A stretch of 64,000 bases of DNA from Amycolatopsis suaedae (GTDB lineage Bacteria > Actinomycetota > Actinomycetes > Mycobacteriales > Pseudonocardiaceae): positions 186,001-250,000 of the forward strand of contig NZ_SFCC01000012.1 in NCBI RefSeq assembly GCF_004214935.1. Reading direction: 5' to 3'. The translations under genes were made by a program, and so were the position numbers. The notes under the pieces were generated by a model. The model ran no database searches, was not told the origin of the DNA, and saw nothing but the letters and a program-made list of their open reading frames with translations. Below are positions 16,662 through 26,155 of the stretch, piece by piece. Position 1 is the stretch's first letter. Each line of letters starts with the position of its first letter.

Positions 16662-16701
16662 GTCGAATTCGCTGTCGAAGCGATTCGACTGTGAATTCGA
16701 C
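16662..16701. promoter_or_regulatory. 40-bp near-perfect palindrome with LacI-type core upstream of GH12
   Basis: The left half GTCGAATTCGCTGTCGAAGC (16662-16681) and the right half GATTCGACTGTGAATTCGAC (16682-16701) are inverted repeats matching at 17 of 20 positions. The central 16 bp, GTCGAAGCGATTCGAC (16674-16689), is the same operator seen before the ABC operon and before lacI. The outer arms carry a second GTCGAATTC/GAATTCGAC pair, so the whole may hold more than one repressor dimer. It ends 26 bp before the GH12 start codon. Confidence 0.7.
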
Positions 16702-16727
16702 TGACTACGACGACAAAGGAGTCGTTT

Positions 16728-17420
16728 GTGTTCAGATTTGTGCGCATGGCCGTTCCCGCTCTCGCACTGGCGCTGGCAGCCAGTGTCATACCGACACCGG
16801 CGCTGGCCGCGGCGTGGAGTTCGTCCGACCGGTGGGGGACCTGGAACAACGGTGGTTACACCCTCTACAACAACATCTGGGGCCAGGGCTACGGGCCCCA
16901 GAGCATCTGGGCGAACTCCTACAGCGACTGGGGCGTCTGGGCCAACCACCCGAATACCGGAGGCATCAAGTCCTACCCGAACTCCAATCGTGACGTGAAC
17001 CGGCGGCTCAGCTCGCTGAACAGGGTCACCAGCAGTTTCAACGTCACCGTTCCCAGTGCCGGCGCCTACACCAGCACCTACGACATCTGGGCCAACGATC
17101 ATGCCTACGAGATCATGCTCTGGATGAACAGGACCGGCCCCATCGGACCGATCGGCTCGTTCCAGACCAACGCCTCGGTCGGCGGGCACGACTGGGCTGT
17201 CTACCGTGGCTCCAACGGTTCGGCACAGGTCTTCTCGTTCGTCCGCCGGTCCAACACCAACGCGGGCAATGTCGACATCCTGGCCGTCATGAACTGGATT
17301 CGTGCCCGTGGCTGGTACGGCGACGTGACGCTGAGCCGGGTGCAGTTCGGCTACGAGATCACCTCGTCCAGCGGCGGGATGAACTTCCGCACCAACAGCT
17401 ACTCGGTCAGCTACTCCTGA
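16728..17420 (+). CDS. Secreted GH12 endoglucanase / xyloglucanase
   Basis: A 230-residue secreted single-domain GH12 enzyme. The signal peptide (residues 1-28) ends TPALA. The mature part has the GH12 patterns YTLYNNIWG and YEIMLWMN, with the nucleophile Glu128, and the acid/base Glu210 in QFGYEITSS. GH12 enzymes cut beta-1,4-glucan or xyloglucan chains outside the cell. No binding module is attached. The operator in its promoter is shared with the GH31/GH3/ABC operon, which favours xyloglucan as substrate. It is convergent with the GH3 gene. Confidence 0.88.
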   Translation: MFRFVRMAVPALALALAASVIPTPALAAAWSSSDRWGTWNNGGYTLYNNIWGQGYGPQSIWANSYSDWGVWANHPNTGGIKSYPNSNRDVNRRLSSLNRVTSSFNVTVPSAGAYTSTYDIWANDHAYEIMLWMNRTGPIGPIGSFQTNASVGGHDWAVYRGSNGSAQVFSFVRRSNTNAGNVDILAVMNWIRARGWYGDVTLSRVQFGYEITSSSGGMNFRTNSYSVSYS

Positions 17421-17450
17421 CCCGTCTGGTGCCGCCAACCCTCAAAGCAC

Positions 17451-17497
17451 GTGAAGGCCACCTTCATTACGTGAGACGTGGTGAAGGTGGCCTTCAC
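17451..17497. repeat. 47-bp dispersed hairpin element, form A, copy 1
   Basis: GTGAAGGCCACCTTCA at the left is mirrored by TGAAGGTGGCCTTCAC at the right, around a central ACGTGAGACGTGG. It lies just downstream of GH12 in the 370-bp convergent gap, where a hairpin could end transcripts from both sides. Between this element and the next (17498-17703) no gene is seen. Confidence 0.85.
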
Positions 17498-17703
17498 GAG
17501 CTTGTCCGGGACTCGCTGGTCTGAACGGCCAACTCGCAGGTCCGGAACGGCCGACTCGTGTGAACGGGGCCAGTCAGCCGAGCCCACCGGCACGGACTGA
17601 GAACCGGGTCCACATCGTGAGTTCTGCATTCCGGACCGCGAACTCTGCGCTCACGACCGCGAGTTCCACGCTCGGGACCACCTCGGCCGTCCCGCCGGGC
17701 GCC

Positions 17704-17750
17704 GACTTTGCCGGGACCCTGACATCAGACGTAATGAAGGTGGCCTTCAC
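17704..17750. repeat. 47-bp dispersed element, form B, copy 1
   Basis: This copy has the same length and the same right half (TGAAGGTGGCCTTCAC) as form A. Its left half is replaced by GACTTTGCCGGGACCCTGAC, which cannot pair with the right half. It lies 40 bp from the GH3 stop codon. Confidence 0.8.
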
Positions 17751-17790
17751 GAGCTTCGACGGGCCCTCACGGCATCCGCCGGAGCGCGGG

Positions 17791-20700
17791 TCACCGCCTC
17801 AGGGAGAAGGTGCTGATCCGCAGGTCCCCGGTGAACACCAGGTACACGTCGTGCCGCCCGCTCGCCCCGGTCAGCGCGCCGGTGACGGTCGTGTAGGCGT
17901 ACCGGTCCCCCGTGCTCGGGACGTCCACCCTGCCGGCGGTCCGGCCACGCACCGGGTCGTCCAGCCGGATCTCGACCGAGCCGGACCCGGCGGCGGCCCG
18001 CGCCACCCTGGCGGTGACGGTCGCGGCACCGGAACCGAGGTCCACGTCGGCGAACCGGATCCAGTCGCCGGTGCCGCCGGCGACGGCGTCCCCGCGTGCC
18101 TTGCTCTCGTCGACGAGGTCGACCCCGGCGTAGTCGTCGAAGTCGATGGCCCTGATGCTTGCGGAGAGGTCCCTGGCCGGGATCCGCTCACCCTGGACGT
18201 ACACGGCCGCGCGCTGCCGGATGTCCGACGACGAGGCGCCGACGAGGACGTCGTGCATCGACGCCTCGACGACCCACCGGCCGCGGGTGACGTCCCAGTG
18301 CCCGAGCTCGGCCGCCGGCACGGTCAGCTCGACGGTCCGGGTCTCCCCCGGCCGCAGGTGCACCCGCTGGAACGCGTGCAGTTCCCGCTTCGGCTGGGGA
18401 TCACGGGAGAACCGCTGGTGGGTGTAGAGCTGGACGACCTCGTCACCGGCGCGGTCGCCGGTGTTGGTCACCTCGACGCTGGCCCGGACCGTGCCGTCCC
18501 CGGCGACCACCGGCGAGGCGAGCCGCAGGCCGTCGTAGCGGAAACCGCTGTAGGACAGTCCGTGGCCGAACGGGTAGAGCGGGTCGCCGTCGAAGTACTG
18601 GTAGGTGCGGCCGGTCCGGGCGATGTCGTAGTCGAGCAGATCCGGCAGGTCGCCGTCGGAGCGGTACCAGGTCTGGGTGAGCCGCCCGGCGGGGTTGACG
18701 TCGCCGAACAGGACGTCGGCCAGCGCCCGGCCGGTCTCCTGGCCGGCGTGTGAGGTCCACAGGATCGCCGGGACGTTGTCCTGTTCCCAGGTCAACGTCG
18801 TCGGATAGCTGTTCTCCACCACCACGATCGTGTTCGGGTTGGCCCGCCGCACCGCCTTGATCAGCTCGGACTGATTCTCGGCCAGCGCCATCGTGGTCCG
18901 GTCGTGGACCTCTCGGCCGTTGATGAACGGCATGCTGCCGACCACGACGACGGCCGCGTCGGCGCCGGTGGCGGCGTCCACCGCGCTGTCGATCCCGCCG
19001 GTGATCGTCTCCTTGGTGAACCGGGCGGCCCCAGCGGCGTCCGGGGAACCGAGGACGAGCGTGCCGTCCGCGGCCACGGTGAGGTAGTGGTTCGGGCCGT
19101 CCCAGTCCTCGGGTGTCTCGTAGCCGACGTACTTGATGACGTGGGTACCGTCGCCGGCGTCCTCGAACGTGAACTGCTGGTGCACGAACCAGTCGCGTGG
19201 CTGCGGAGCCTGGTTGACGAACGGGCTGACGGCGGTGAAGTCCGCGCGCTCGACGTACTTGCCGTTGGCCACACTGCGCAGTGTGAGCCTGCCGTGCCCC
19301 CAGCCGAAGACGTCGAACTGCCCGGATTCACCCGCGCTCGCGCCGTCGACGGTGAGCTTCGCGCCGCTCTCCCCCGTCCCGGCGGTGACGTACTTCCCGG
19401 TACGGACCTCCTTCAGCGCGATCCGGTCGACGGCCTCGGTGCCGGTCACGGTGGCGCCGCTGCCGAGCCGGTCGCGGATGCCGTCCAGCGGGGTGACCTG
19501 GTATGGCATCCGGCCCGAGTACCAGTCGGTGTAGAGGGTGTCGGCCAGCGGCCCGATCACCGCGACGTTCCTGGCCCTGCCCGGATCCAGCGGCAGGGTC
19601 CGGCCGTCGTTCTTCAGCAGCACCATGGCCTCGGCCGCAGCCTGGCGGGCCAGCCGCTGGTGCTCGGGACGGTTCACCACGTCCCTGGGGATCCCGCCGT
19701 ACGGACCGCCGCCGGGGTCGAACTCGCCGAGCCGGAACCGGACGTCGAGAATGTGCCGGACGGCGGTGTCCACATCGGACTCCCGGAGGAGCCCGCGACC
19801 CAGTGCCTCGTGGATCGACCGGCGGGTCGGTTCCGGGTCGGCACTGTCCACGGTGAGACTGTCCACACCGGCCTTGAGTGTGGCGGCGTTGCCCTCGGCC
19901 TTGGTGTCGTAGTAGTCCTGCGAGCCGACCAGGTTGTTCGGGCCGTCGGCGTCGGTGACGTTGAGCAGCGTCTGGTCGGTCCAGGTGCGCACGACGTCGT
20001 TGTGGTCGGCGTGCGCGGTCATCGGCCTGCCGTTGACCAGGTTGTACGACGACATCACGCCGGTGGCGGCGTTGGCCGCGATGGCCGGTTTGAACGCCTG
20101 GTCGTAGTACTCGTGCCGGAGCCGGGGCCGCACGTTCGACGAGGTCTGGGTGCGGCGGATCTCGTTGTTGTTGGCCAGGTAGTGCTTGAGCGTCGGCGCC
20201 GTCTTCAGGTAGTGCGGGTGGTCGCCTCGCATGCCGCCCGCGTACGCGGTGGCCAGCTGCCCGGTCAGGAACGCGTCCTCGGAGTAGCCCTCCTCGTTGC
20301 GTCCCCAGCGCGGGTCACGCAGCAGGTTCACCACCGGTGCCCACGTGTTCAGGCCCCACACCACCGGGTTCTCCGCGTGGTAGCCCCTGGTCTCGTCGCC
20401 GACGACCGAGCCGACCCGCTTGATCAGCTCCGGGTTCCAGGTCGACCCCAGCCCGATGGCCTGCGGGAACACCGTGGCGGTCGCGGTGCGGACCGCACCG
20501 GGCGGTGACGAGGTGATGTCGGTGGACCAGGCCAGCCCGTGCAGTGCCTCGGTCCCGGTCTTGAACGGGCCCACGCCGAGCCGGGGGATCGCCGGCTGGT
20601 ACTGGTGCAGCAGGGAGACCTTCTCGTCCAGCGTCAGCCGCCCGAGCAGATCGTCGACACGCTGCCCGAGCGGCAGCCGGGGATCGCGGAACGGGTACTC

Positions 20701-20802
20701 CCCCGCCGTCACCGCCGGGGCGGTCAGCCCGGTGAGCAACAGGATTCCGGCGGTCACCAGGACGAACCGGGCGGATCTGGTGGTGTGCCTTCGGATTCGC
20801 AT
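17791..20802 (-). CDS. Secreted GH3 beta-glycosidase with CBM6-type C-terminus
   Basis: A protein of 1003 residues with a signal peptide (about 1-33). The GH3 N-terminal barrel carries DPRWGRNEEGYSED and the probable nucleophile Asp284 in NVTDADG. The GH3 C-terminal alpha/beta domain is interrupted by a roughly 140-residue beta-rich insert (YVTAGTGESGAKLTVDG onward) resembling a fascin- or ricin-like trefoil. A fibronectin-III-like domain follows and a CBM6-like module (about 880-1003) ends the protein. GH3 enzymes remove terminal beta-glucose or beta-xylose. Its ATG overlaps the GH31 stop (TGATG), so it is coupled to an alpha-xylosidase, and a role in taking xyloglucan oligosaccharides apart is inferred. 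Confidence 0.9.
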   Translation of the reverse strand: MRIRRHTTRSARFVLVTAGILLLTGLTAPAVTAGEYPFRDPRLPLGQRVDDLLGRLTLDEKVSLLHQYQPAIPRLGVGPFKTGTEALHGLAWSTDITSSPPGAVRTATATVFPQAIGLGSTWNPELIKRVGSVVGDETRGYHAENPVVWGLNTWAPVVNLLRDPRWGRNEEGYSEDAFLTGQLATAYAGGMRGDHPHYLKTAPTLKHYLANNNEIRRTQTSSNVRPRLRHEYYDQAFKPAIAANAATGVMSSYNLVNGRPMTAHADHNDVVRTWTDQTLLNVTDADGPNNLVGSQDYYDTKAEGNAATLKAGVDSLTVDSADPEPTRRSIHEALGRGLLRESDVDTAVRHILDVRFRLGEFDPGGGPYGGIPRDVVNRPEHQRLARQAAAEAMVLLKNDGRTLPLDPGRARNVAVIGPLADTLYTDWYSGRMPYQVTPLDGIRDRLGSGATVTGTEAVDRIALKEVRTGKYVTAGTGESGAKLTVDGASAGESGQFDVFGWGHGRLTLRSVANGKYVERADFTAVSPFVNQAPQPRDWFVHQQFTFEDAGDGTHVIKYVGYETPEDWDGPNHYLTVAADGTLVLGSPDAAGAARFTKETITGGIDSAVDAATGADAAVVVVGSMPFINGREVHDRTTMALAENQSELIKAVRRANPNTIVVVENSYPTTLTWEQDNVPAILWTSHAGQETGRALADVLFGDVNPAGRLTQTWYRSDGDLPDLLDYDIARTGRTYQYFDGDPLYPFGHGLSYSGFRYDGLRLASPVVAGDGTVRASVEVTNTGDRAGDEVVQLYTHQRFSRDPQPKRELHAFQRVHLRPGETRTVELTVPAAELGHWDVTRGRWVVEASMHDVLVGASSSDIRQRAAVYVQGERIPARDLSASIRAIDFDDYAGVDLVDESKARGDAVAGGTGDWIRFADVDLGSGAATVTARVARAAAGSGSVEIRLDDPVRGRTAGRVDVPSTGDRYAYTTVTGALTGASGRHDVYLVFTGDLRISTFSLRR

Positions 20803-23120
20803 CAGCCCTCCTGACCGATCTGGACGGTGAGTTCGCCCCCGCGGGCCTCGATCAGCACTCCGTGCTCGTGCCGGCTGACCGCGCCGTCGGCCGAAGCCAC
20901 GGCATCGACGCCGACGAGCAGCAGGCGCCAGGCCGCCGGCGGGTTGTCCACCCGCACCCGGACGACCGAACCGTCGCGGGTGGTGGTGAACGTGGCGGCG
21001 ACCTCGCCGGTCAGCGCCGGGATCCGGGTGGTCACCTCGCCGTCGGCGAGCTGGTAGGCGTGCAGGGTGACGTCGTCGAGGTAGTCGTAGTCGGGACGGT
21101 CGTCCACCGCGCCGAACGGGATCACCGCACCGGGACGGGCCAGCAGCGGCACGCTGTCGAACCCGTGCCGTTCCCTGACCCAGCGCGGCCCGGACACCCG
21201 GGCGCCGGTCAGCACGTGGGTCCACTCGCCGTCCGGCACGTAGTACTCGACGGTGCCGTCGGCGGTGAACACCGGCGCGACGAGCAGGTCGTCGCCGAGC
21301 AGGTACTGGCGGTCGAGGTGGGTGCATGCCGGGTCGCCGGGGAATTCGACGACCATGGCCCGCATCATCGGGACACCGTCGTGGTGTGCCACCGTGGCCA
21401 CCCGGTACAGGTAGGGCATCAGCGTCGCCTTGAGCCTGGTGAACCGCCGCAGGACGTCCACCGACTCCTCGTCGAACAGCCACGGGACCCGGTAGGAGAA
21501 GTTGCCGTGCAGCCTGCTGTGCGAGGAGAGCAGCCCGAACGGGATCCACCGCTTGAACAGCTCCGCTTTCGGGGTGCCCTCGAACCCGCCGATGTCGTGG
21601 CTCCAGAACCCGAATCCGGACATCGCCAGGGACAGCCCGCCGCGCAGGCTCTCGGCCATGGACTCGAACGTCGACAGGTTGTCCCCGCCCCAGTGCACCG
21701 GGAACTGCTGTGAACCGGCCGTGGCCGACCGGGCGAACACCACGGCATCACCCTCACCGCGGCGCTTGCGCAGCAGCTCGAAGACGGTCCGGTTGTAGAG
21801 GAAGGTGTAGTAGTTGTGCATCAGCTCGGGATCGGAGCCGTCGAAGTAGGCGACGTCGGTCGGGATGCGCTCGCCGAAGTCGGACTTGAAACAGTCCACG
21901 CCCATGTCCAGCAACGCGTCCAGCTTCGAGGCGTACCATTCGCGCGCCTCCGGGTTGGTGAAGTCGACGATCGCGAGCCCCGGCTGCCACAGGTCCCACT
22001 GCCACACGTCGCCGTTCGGGCGTCTGAGCAGGTAGCCGTTGGCCTTGCCCTCCTCGAACAGCCGTGACCGCTGGGCGATGTAGGGGTTGATCCACACGCA
22101 CACCCGCAGGCCGCGGTCCCGCAGCCGCGCCAGCATTCCCCGGGGATCCGGGAACGTGCCGGGGTCCCACTCGAAGTCGCACCAGCTGATCTCCCGCATC
22201 CAGAAGCAGTCGAAGTGGAACACCGACAGCGGAAGGTCGCGCTCGGCCATGCCGTCGATGAACGAGGACACCGTCTGCTCGTCGTAGGCGGTGTTGAACG
22301 ACGTCGACAGCCACAGGCCGAACGACCAGGCCGGCGGGAGTGCCGGGCGCCCGGTGAGCGCGGTGTACTTGGCCAGGATCTCCTTGGGCGTGGGCCCGTA
22401 GATCACGAAGTACCGCATCGACTGACCCTCGATGCTGAACTGCACCCGGGACACGTCCTCGGAGCCGACCTCGAAGGAGACGAGGCCGGGGTGGTCGACA
22501 AAGACCCCGTAGCCGGCGTTGGTGAGGAAGAACGGGACGTTCTTGTAGGCCTGTTCGCTGGTGGTCCCGCCGTCGGCGTTCCAGATGTCGACCACCTGGC
22601 CGTTCTTGACCAGCGGGCCGAACCGCTCGCCGAGCCCGTACACCGCGTCGCCGACGCCGAGGTTGAGCCGCTCCCGCAGGTAGTGCCTGCCGGAGTCGGT
22701 GACGACGGCCATGTCCCGCGCACCGCTCGTGGTCAGTGTCCGGTCGCCGGCCACGAACTCGACCCGCCACGGCTCGGCGCGGCTGATCCGCACCGACAGC
22801 TCGCCTGAGGTCAGCACCGCCGTGTCGTCATCGGCCGACACCACGGCGTCGGCACGGCCGTCCGGGAACAACTCGAACCGCGGCCGCGCGGCGGCCCCGC
22901 CGGCGAAGTGGGTGAGCCGGATTCCCACGACGTCCGGCCGCGGCGCGCTGACGTCGAGGGTGAGCACCGGGCCCTTCTGCAGGTCGAGCCGGTGCCGGAC
23001 CGGGTAGGTCGGCGCGTGGACACGCAACGCCCCCGGTGTGGTCTCCACGTCGAGGACCTCGACCGGGTAGGCCGCCTCCACGCCCTCGCGCAGCAGCCAG
23101 TGCCCATCGGTGAACTTCAC
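20802..23120 (-). CDS. yicI: GH31 alpha-xylosidase (YicI type)
   Basis: A cytoplasmic 772-residue enzyme, the same length as E. coli YicI. It releases alpha-1,6-xylose from isoprimeverose and xyloglucan oligosaccharides. The nucleophile is Asp414 in DCFKSDFGERIPTD and the acid/base is Asp480 in VHWGGDN. The YicI-specific block TSFNTAYDEQTVSSFIDGMAE and the hydrophobic FHFDCFWM of the xylose pocket are present, which separates it from alpha-glucosidases. There is no signal peptide, so its substrate must be imported, presumably by the ABC transporter just upstream. GTG 23120 overlaps the permease stop (GTGA). Confidence 0.93.
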   Translation of the reverse strand: MKFTDGHWLLREGVEAAYPVEVLDVETTPGALRVHAPTYPVRHRLDLQKGPVLTLDVSAPRPDVVGIRLTHFAGGAAARPRFELFPDGRADAVVSADDDTAVLTSGELSVRISRAEPWRVEFVAGDRTLTTSGARDMAVVTDSGRHYLRERLNLGVGDAVYGLGERFGPLVKNGQVVDIWNADGGTTSEQAYKNVPFFLTNAGYGVFVDHPGLVSFEVGSEDVSRVQFSIEGQSMRYFVIYGPTPKEILAKYTALTGRPALPPAWSFGLWLSTSFNTAYDEQTVSSFIDGMAERDLPLSVFHFDCFWMREISWCDFEWDPGTFPDPRGMLARLRDRGLRVCVWINPYIAQRSRLFEEGKANGYLLRRPNGDVWQWDLWQPGLAIVDFTNPEAREWYASKLDALLDMGVDCFKSDFGERIPTDVAYFDGSDPELMHNYYTFLYNRTVFELLRKRRGEGDAVVFARSATAGSQQFPVHWGGDNLSTFESMAESLRGGLSLAMSGFGFWSHDIGGFEGTPKAELFKRWIPFGLLSSHSRLHGNFSYRVPWLFDEESVDVLRRFTRLKATLMPYLYRVATVAHHDGVPMMRAMVVEFPGDPACTHLDRQYLLGDDLLVAPVFTADGTVEYYVPDGEWTHVLTGARVSGPRWVRERHGFDSVPLLARPGAVIPFGAVDDRPDYDYLDDVTLHAYQLADGEVTTRIPALTGEVAATFTTTRDGSVVRVRVDNPPAAWRLLLVGVDAVASADGAVSRHEHGVLIEARGGELTVQIGQEG

Positions 23121-23932
23121 TTTATCGCTCCCACAGCTATGCCTCGGGTCAATGTCCGTTGGAAGATCAGGAAGAACACCACGGCCGGAACGATGCCGAG
23201 CAATGCCGACGCGCTCTGTGCGGTGGCGTCCATCAGCCGCTGCCCCTGCAGCACGCCGAGGGCGACGGGGACCGTCTGGTTGTCGTTGGAGACCAGCATG
23301 ATCATCGGGATGAAGAACTCGTTCCACGTCCAGATGAAGAAGAAGACCATCAGCACCGACAGCGTCGGCCAGCTGACCGGGACGACCACGCGCCACAGCA
23401 CCTGCCACCGGCTCGCGCCGTCGATCCGGGCGGCCTCGATGATCTCGCCAGGGAAGGTCCCGAGCACCGACGACAGCAGGTAGGTTCCGAACGCGGCCTG
23501 GATCGCGGTGAAGATGATGATCACGGCGATCCGGGTGTCGTAGAGGTCCACCTCCTTGGACAGGTAGTACAGCGGGTACACCAGCGCTTCCTGCGGCATC
23601 AGGTTGGCCAGCAGGAACACACCGACGATCCACATGCGACCCCGGACGCGGCCGATGCCGACCGCGTAGGCGGTGACGACCGACACCAGCACCGCCAGCA
23701 CGGCGACCGAGCCGCTGATGACCACGCTGTTGAACAGCTTCTGCCCGAAGTCGACACGCGTCCAGAAGTCCGCGATGCCGTCGAAGTGGAGGCTTTCCGG
23801 CAGGCTGAGCGGCCCGTTGCGGGCATAGTCGGCCGGTGACTTGACGGCGTTGATCACCACCAGCAGGAACGGCACCAGCATCAGCAGTGCGAGCACGGCC
23901 AGCACCACCAGCACGACAACGCGGCGGGCCAT
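23117..23932 (-). CDS. Sugar ABC transporter permease (MalG type)
   Basis: A 271-residue inner-membrane protein with about six helices and the EAA loop EAARIDGASRWQVLWRVVVP that contacts the ATPase. It belongs to the carbohydrate-uptake CUT1 family. It overlaps the upstream permease gene by one base and the downstream GH31 gene by four. No ATPase gene is present in the operon. This is usual in actinobacteria, where a shared MsiK-type ATPase serves many CUT1 importers. Confidence 0.93.
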   Translation of the reverse strand: MARRVVVLVVLAVLALLMLVPFLLVVINAVKSPADYARNGPLSLPESLHFDGIADFWTRVDFGQKLFNSVVISGSVAVLAVLVSVVTAYAVGIGRVRGRMWIVGVFLLANLMPQEALVYPLYYLSKEVDLYDTRIAVIIIFTAIQAAFGTYLLSSVLGTFPGEIIEAARIDGASRWQVLWRVVVPVSWPTLSVLMVFFFIWTWNEFFIPMIMLVSNDNQTVPVALGVLQGQRLMDATAQSASALLGIVPAVVFFLIFQRTLTRGIAVGAIK

Positions 23933-24831
23933 CAGCGCTCACCCCGGCTCTGCGCCCGCAGGAAGAGGAAGGCCAGCCCGCCGATGATCACCATCAGCAC
24001 CGTGGCGATCGCCGCGCCGTAGCCGACGTTGGACTTCTCGAAGAAGTTCTGGAACGAGAAGTACGCCGGCACGTTCGTCGCACCGCCCGGCCCGCCCCGG
24101 GTCAGCACGAAGATCTTGTCGAACGACTTCAGCGCCGCGATGGTGCAGGTCAGCAGCACCACGAAGATCTCGGGCCGGATCTGCGGCACGGTGATCCGCC
24201 ACAACCGCTGCCACCACGACGCGCCGTCGAGTTCGGCCGCCTCGTACAGCTCGGGGTCCACGCGTTGCAACCCGGCCAGGAAGATCACCAGCGGATACCC
24301 GAGCTGGATCCACACCAGGACACCCATCACCGACAGCAGCGCAGTGTTCTCGTCGCCGAGCCAGTTCTGCGTGAACGACTCCAGCCCGAGTGCCCGCAGC
24401 ACCGCGTTGGCCGCGCCGTACTCCGGATGCAGGATCCAGCCCCACACCACACCCGCGACCACCGCGGGCAGCACCTGGGGCAGGTAGAACGACGCACGCA
24501 GGACGCTGGCCGGCCGCTGGCCGAACCGCTTGGCCACCACGTCGTACAGCGCGACCGACACCAGCAGCCCGAGCAGCGTCGGCAGGATCGCCATCGCCAC
24601 GATCAGCGCCAGGTTGTTGCCGAAGGACACCCAGAACGTCGTGTCGCTGAACAACTTCTGGTACTGATCGAGACCCGCCCAGTCCGGGCTGCCGACCCCC
24701 TGCCAGCGGGTGAAGCTGATCCCGACGTTCATCACGACGGGTACCGCGATCACCGCAGCGAAGAGCACGGCGGCGGGGATCAGGTACGGCAGGTAACCCC
24801 TGCGCCCACCCGTCACGGTGGTCAGCGCCAT
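23932..24831 (-). CDS. Sugar ABC transporter permease (MalF type)
   Basis: A 299-residue CUT1 permease with six predicted helices and the EAA motif EAAELDGASWWQRLWRITVP. It pairs with the MalG-type permease encoded next to it. It starts 10 bp after the binding-protein stop codon. The transported sugar is inferred to be a xyloglucan oligosaccharide, because the operon continues into a GH31 alpha-xylosidase and a GH3 enzyme. Confidence 0.93.
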   Translation of the reverse strand: MALTTVTGGRRGYLPYLIPAAVLFAAVIAVPVVMNVGISFTRWQGVGSPDWAGLDQYQKLFSDTTFWVSFGNNLALIVAMAILPTLLGLLVSVALYDVVAKRFGQRPASVLRASFYLPQVLPAVVAGVVWGWILHPEYGAANAVLRALGLESFTQNWLGDENTALLSVMGVLVWIQLGYPLVIFLAGLQRVDPELYEAAELDGASWWQRLWRITVPQIRPEIFVVLLTCTIAALKSFDKIFVLTRGGPGGATNVPAYFSFQNFFEKSNVGYGAAIATVLMVIIGGLAFLFLRAQSRGER

Positions 24832-24841
24832 CGCCGGATCC

Positions 24842-26137
24842 TCAGCTGCCGAGGGTGGCGACGTGCTCCTGATACGGCCTCGCCAGCTCGTCGAGCACCT
24901 GGTGGGGTGAGGCGCTGCCGTTGATGAGCTTCTGCGTCGCCGACGCCAGCACGTCGTAGTAGCCCGGCGCCGGCCAGTCCGGGTAGTACGCCAGCCCGTC
25001 CCGCCCGACCAGCGTGTGGTAGTTCTGGATCAGGCTCTTGCTCTTCGGGTCGGTGATCGCCGCGACGTCACCGGCGACCGGGACACCACCGGAGTTGCCG
25101 AGCAGGTTCTGGTTCTGCTGGCGCATGGTGATCTCGATGAAGTCGTAGGCGAGGTTCTTGTTGTCCGCGCCCTGCGGGACCACCCACAGGTTGCCACTCG
25201 ACCCCAGCGTCTTCCCGCTCTGCGGCCACAGCGACGAGTCCCACTCGAACGCGGTGATCTCCCGCTGCAGACGGCCGAACCACCAGCTGCCGGACATCAT
25301 GATCGGGAAGTCGCCCGCCATGAACGCGGTGCCCATGCCCTCGGCGTCGACGCCGGTCGACGCCTTGCCGATGTAGCCCTTGTTCACCCACTCGGCGAAG
25401 GTGGTGGCGGCATAGGTCCACGCGTGGTCGTGGAAGTCGGCCTTGCCCTGGTAACGCTGGAAGGCGTCCACCCACGCCGAGTCGGCCCTGGTCAGCGCGA
25501 GCTGGTACAGCAGGTGCTGCGCCGGGTATTCCTTCCCGCCCATCGACAACGGGGTCACGCCGGCGCGGACGAAGGCGTCCATGGCGGCGACCAGCTCGTC
25601 GAACGTGGCCGGGATCTTGACCCCGTGCTTGGCGAACAGGTTCTTGTTGTAGTAGAGCATGGTGTACTCGGCGTAGTTCGGGACGCCGAACCACTTGCCC
25701 CCGCCCATCACGCCGCGCTCGTCGTACTTGCAGGTGGTCTGCACGCCGGGACTGAGCACCTTGTCCCATCCCCTGCTCGCCACCTGCTCGCTGAGGTCGG
25801 TCAGCAGGCCCTGCTTCGACAGCAGGCCGGCGGTGGCGTTGCCCTTGTTGTACTCCATCAGGTCCGGCGCCTCGTCGGAGTTGAGCACCATCTGCGCGCT
25901 CTTCTGGATCTGTTCGAAGCCCTTCTCCTCGAACCGGACCTTCACCCCCTGGTGAGTGCGTTCGAACTCCTCGATCGCCGCCGCCCAGGCTTTGCCCATG
26001 GCACTGTCCGGTGACTCGTAGTGCCACAGCACCAGCTCGTTCGGCGAATCGCCCGCGTCGCCGCCGCAGGCGGCCAGCATCGTGCTCGCCACCGCCAGCA
26101 CCGCCGCGAAGGCGGTGAGCTTGCCTCGCTTGACCAT
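24842..26137 (-). CDS. Sugar-binding lipoprotein of an ABC transporter
   Basis: A 431-residue extracellular solute-binding protein, family 1. A lipoprotein signal ends LAAC with the acylated cysteine at position 24. The mature protein has ELVLWHYESPDSAMGKAW and the tryptophan-rich pocket region SGSWWFG typical of oligosaccharide binders. ATG 26137 is chosen for the GGAGGGACGAC site before it. It is the first gene of the binding protein-permease-permease-GH31-GH3 operon. The perfect palindrome GTCGAAGCGCTTCGAC lies 19 bp upstream of the start, so LacI repression is direct. Confidence 0.93.
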   Translation of the reverse strand: MVKRGKLTAFAAVLAVASTMLAACGGDAGDSPNELVLWHYESPDSAMGKAWAAAIEEFERTHQGVKVRFEEKGFEQIQKSAQMVLNSDEAPDLMEYNKGNATAGLLSKQGLLTDLSEQVASRGWDKVLSPGVQTTCKYDERGVMGGGKWFGVPNYAEYTMLYYNKNLFAKHGVKIPATFDELVAAMDAFVRAGVTPLSMGGKEYPAQHLLYQLALTRADSAWVDAFQRYQGKADFHDHAWTYAATTFAEWVNKGYIGKASTGVDAEGMGTAFMAGDFPIMMSGSWWFGRLQREITAFEWDSSLWPQSGKTLGSSGNLWVVPQGADNKNLAYDFIEITMRQQNQNLLGNSGGVPVAGDVAAITDPKSKSLIQNYHTLVGRDGLAYYPDWPAPGYYDVLASATQKLINGSASPHQVLDELARPYQEHVATLGS

Positions 26138-26155
26138 GTGTCGTCCCTCCAGACC

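Noticed and set aside
17791..21549. GH3 read as a 1252-residue protein
   Set aside because: The extra N-terminal residues are GH31 in the wrong frame. ATG 20802 directly precedes the signal peptide.
20802..23942. GH31 read as a 1046-residue protein
   Set aside because: The first 274 residues are the permease gene in the wrong frame. GTG 23120 with GTGA overlap gives exactly YicI length.
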